Shown here one piece after another: positions 12,641 through 14,681 of a DNA stretch of 14,681 nt (position 1 is its first letter; every line of letters begins with the position of its first letter). The notes under the pieces were generated by a model. It was not told the origin of the DNA. It was given only the letters and a program-made list of their open reading frames with translations, and did no database searches. The stretch lies in NCBI GenBank assembly GCA_945787295.1, contig CALZHQ010000090.1:1-14681 (forward strand), in the 5' to 3' direction. The stretch comes from an uncultured Desulfuromonadales bacterium (GTDB lineage Bacteria > Desulfobacterota > Desulfuromonadia > Desulfuromonadales > Geopsychrobacteraceae). The translations under genes were made by a program, and so were the position numbers.

Positions 12641-14347
12641 TCAGGATTTATTGGAGTCGGCTGTCTCAATTGCCGGGGCCAGGCTGTTGCCCTGCGTCTT
12701 CTCTTTCTCGTTCTGGAAAATCAGCACCCGCCGGGCAAAGGGAATTTCTATACCTTCTGTATCGAAGGCGCTTTTGATCATTTTCCGCAGCGCGAATGAC
12801 ACATCCCGGTGATGACCAGGCTTGACCTTGGTCAGGGTGCGCACCAGCAGTTCCGACTCGCCAAAGTTTTTCAGTCCTTTGACCTCGGTCGCTTGCAGCA
12901 CGTTCGGGTTTTCTTGCTGGAGTTTTTTTCCCGTCTCGCTCAGCACCCGAAAGACATGGTCGAGGTCGGAATCGTAGGCGACACCGACCTCCACCACCGC
13001 ATGGGTGAAGCCCTTGGAGAAGTTGACCACCGAGCCGAGTTGCCCGTTGCGGAGGATGTGAACCTGTCCGTCCGGATCGCGGATCCGGGTGGTGCGGATC
13101 TGGATGGTTTCGACCACCCCGCGCGCCTCCCCGGTTTCCACATAATCCCCGACCAGAAACAGATTTTCGAACAGGATGAAAAATCCCGAGACGATATCGT
13201 TGATCAGCGGCTGGGCCCCTAACCCGACCACCACCCCGACGATGCCGGCCCCGGCCAGAATCGGCAGCGGATTGAGTTCGAAGACCGCAAGCACCAGGAC
13301 GAAGGCGACAAAATAGACCAGGTACTGCAGCAGGCTCTTGATGATCGGTCCCAGGGTCTTTCGGCGTTTGCTCTCGGCATCATCCAGACCCTTGGTCTTG
13401 CCCATCGCCCTGTCGACCAGCAGGTTGACGATTTCAATCACCACCCGGGCCAGAAAGAAGATGCCGATCACTTTTACCACCCGCGGTCCATAGGCGGCGA
13501 ACCTGGCGATGAAATCGACCTGCAGCAGAACCAGGGTGGCGACAAAGACATAGATGGCATATTCCAGACAGCGGCGGAACAGGGGGATCAGCCCCTTCAG
13601 CTTTTCATACCAGCTGAGATAGTCTTCGCGGTACCAGTATTTTCTGCTCAGAGCCTCAAGGCTGTCGACGATTGCGGCAACGCTCCGGACCACCAGGCCG
13701 CCAATCGACAGGATCAGGAAAATGCGCAGGGTGATCCACAGGGTGGCGGTGACCACAGTCGGCAGGGGCAGCAGGCTTGAGGAGAGGATGAGGACCGCCA
13801 GCCAGATCGTGCTGGTCAGAATGCGCGCCAGGGTGCGGAAAAAAGCCTTGATGCTGTCATCGTTGCTTTTTAGCTGTTCATAGGATATGGCCCGGTCTTT
13901 TATTTTGCTCAGCAGCCGCAGCAGCAATCGGTTGGCCAGCCAGGCGGCAACCACCAGGGCCATCACCTTGAGACTGCCCAGCCCGAGCTGCATCCAGAAA
14001 TCGGGCGGGATCCGGGCAATCCAGTCGTGGGTGTATTGCAGCAGATCCTTTTTCTGGTAAATCTGGTAACCGTTGAAGCCGGTGACGCCAAGAGTGAGGA
14101 AGAACAGGATCAGCAAGAGCAGCTTGCTGCTGGCTCGGCGCAGATTGAGCAGGCGTTGTTGGTGCTTCTGCATTGAGGAAAAGGAGGCCAGCCAGCGAAA
14201 GACCAGGGCTACCAGAAGATAACTGAGCAGGCAGCCGATACCCAGCAGCAACAACTCCGCACCGATTACGGCCAGGTTGCGATAGAGCCCTTCCCATGAT
14301 TCTAAAATACTGAAGATAGAGTGAATTTTTTTGATTTCAATAAGCAA
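12641..14347 (-). CDS. MscS-family mechanosensitive ion channel, large multi-TM type
   Basis: An inner-membrane channel opened by membrane tension to release solutes on hypo-osmotic shock. The 568-residue chain has about eight or nine hydrophobic segments before a C-terminal MscS core. The pore helix region G-A-G-I-V-G-V-V-V-G-L-G-A-Q is followed by P-L-I-N-D-I-V-S-G (roughly 365-388). The beta domain E-N-L-F-L-V-G-D-Y-V and D-G-Q-V-H-I-L-R-N-G follow, then the alpha/beta C-terminal domain. The 5' end is uncertain. TTG at 14347 has GGAGG (14364-14360) 12 nt upstream, while the longer TTG at 14392 (583 residues) has no SD. A 6-codon frame (14357-14337) starts with ATG just after the same GGAGG. 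The extra N-terminal helices place it among the larger MscK/YbdG-like or MSL-type members; the exact subfamily is not resolved. Confidence 0.88.
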   Translation of the reverse strand: MLIEIKKIHSIFSILESWEGLYRNLAVIGAELLLLGIGCLLSYLLVALVFRWLASFSSMQKHQQRLLNLRRASSKLLLLILFFLTLGVTGFNGYQIYQKKDLLQYTHDWIARIPPDFWMQLGLGSLKVMALVVAAWLANRLLLRLLSKIKDRAISYEQLKSNDDSIKAFFRTLARILTSTIWLAVLILSSSLLPLPTVVTATLWITLRIFLILSIGGLVVRSVAAIVDSLEALSRKYWYREDYLSWYEKLKGLIPLFRRCLEYAIYVFVATLVLLQVDFIARFAAYGPRVVKVIGIFFLARVVIEIVNLLVDRAMGKTKGLDDAESKRRKTLGPIIKSLLQYLVYFVAFVLVLAVFELNPLPILAGAGIVGVVVGLGAQPLINDIVSGFFILFENLFLVGDYVETGEARGVVETIQIRTTRIRDPDGQVHILRNGQLGSVVNFSKGFTHAVVEVGVAYDSDLDHVFRVLSETGKKLQQENPNVLQATEVKGLKNFGESELLVRTLTKVKPGHHRDVSFALRKMIKSAFDTEGIEIPFARRVLIFQNEKEKTQGNSLAPAIETADSNKS

Positions 14348-14397
14348 AGAATTGCATCGCCTCCGCAAAACAATAGGCAGTTTTGAGTTCAATAAAT

Positions 14398-14640
14398 GAA
14401 TTCAGGACAGCCCCGAATCGATAGCGAGCCGGTGCTACTTGCTCTCTTCAAAATCAGAAGATCACTTTTCATAGCCTTATCTCGCTAGGTCCGGCTGAAT
14501 TTCATAACTGGTAAGTTATGCCTGATCGAAAACGCTCACTCAGAGAGCCAAATCAATGAATCAACTTTTGAATTGTCGTGATGTGATATGTCTCTAACCG
14601 GTTCTAGCCGGTCTAATAACAGCCTATTTCGTTCGCATGC
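14398..14640. other. Palindrome-rich intergenic region upstream of mscS
   Basis: No gene longer than about 13 codons is seen. Three inverted repeats stand out: TAGCGAG (14422-14428) with CTCGCTA (14481-14487), overlapped by AGCCGG (14427-14432) with CCGGCT (14491-14496); CATAACT (14503-14509) with AGTTATG (14514-14520); and ACCGG (14597-14601) with CCGGT (14608-14612). None ends in a T-tract. The region may contain the mscS promoter and operators, or a structured RNA. Confidence 0.45.
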
Positions 14641-14643
14641 TGC

Positions 14644-14681
14644 TCAGGCTTCCACCTTGATCACCATCAACGTCATATCGT
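14644..14681 (-). CDS. C-terminal end of a gene entering from the right, possibly SpoIIE/PP2C-type phosphatase (partial)
   Basis: Eleven codons on the minus strand read D-M-T-L-M-V-I-K-V-E-A and end at TGA 14646-14644. SpoIIE/RsbU-like PP2C phosphatase domains usually finish with a strand of the form D-D-x-T-L-x-V-x-K/R-V, which fits. Only the next bases to the right can confirm it. Confidence 0.4.
   Translation of the reverse strand, partial: DMTLMVIKVEA

Overview
The window (about 14.7 kb, moderately GC-rich) looks like chromosomal DNA from a deltaproteobacterium of the Desulfuromonadales (Geobacter/Desulfuromonas/Pelobacter type). The main reason is an adjacent gene pair matching SfrB-SfrA, the soluble NADPH-dependent Fe(III) reductase/oxidoreductase known from Geobacter. 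A UGA-containing radical SAM gene of the ArsS type also fits, since selenoproteins are common in that group. There are no integrases, transposases, phage genes or CRISPR arrays; most of the window is ordinary core genome.

Layout. (1) 1-2704, + strand: tail of a probable HtpX protease gene, then rsmB, rpe and a NudL-type CoA pyrophosphatase, packed with 0-47 nt gaps or 1-nt overlaps. (2) 2712-2975, - strand: a glutaredoxin, convergent with nudL. (3) 3136-3546, + strand: a small predicted lipoprotein of unknown function. (4) 3794-8422, + strand: sfrB and sfrA, preceded by a leader with two hairpins, separated by an 8-bp inverted repeat, and closed by an intrinsic terminator. (5) 8504-8821, + strand: a one-domain cupin, ending at a 13-bp bidirectional terminator. 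(6) 8902-11879, - strand, read right to left: plsY, mltG, an AhpD/CMD-like protein and an ArsS-type radical SAM enzyme. (7) 11945-12021, - strand: tRNA-Pro(CGG) with its own promoter and terminator. (8) 12312-12530, + strand: dodecin. (9) 12641-14347, - strand: a large MscS-family channel. (10) 14393-14681: a palindrome-rich spacer and the last 11 codons of a gene entering from the right, perhaps a SpoIIE/PP2C-type phosphatase.

How the genes work together. SfrB joins a NuoF-like Fe-S segment to a GltD-like FAD/NADPH module. SfrA is a NuoG/FdhA-like chain with ligands for five Fe-S clusters but no Cys or Sec at the formate-dehydrogenase active-site position. Together they form a cytosolic NADPH-linked electron-transfer complex. 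PlsY and MltG serve membrane lipid and cell-wall synthesis. The CMD-like and radical SAM genes overlap by one base and form a two-gene unit.

The most notable observation is that the radical SAM gene almost certainly does not stop at its first TGA (8923-8925). That TGA falls exactly where family members have the last Cys of the C-terminal C-x-G-C-T-A-G-x-G-x-x-C motif. Conserved-looking Gly-Gly follows, a TAG stop comes seven codons after the TGA, and a SECIS-like stem-loop begins 12 nt after it. It is best read as a selenoprotein.
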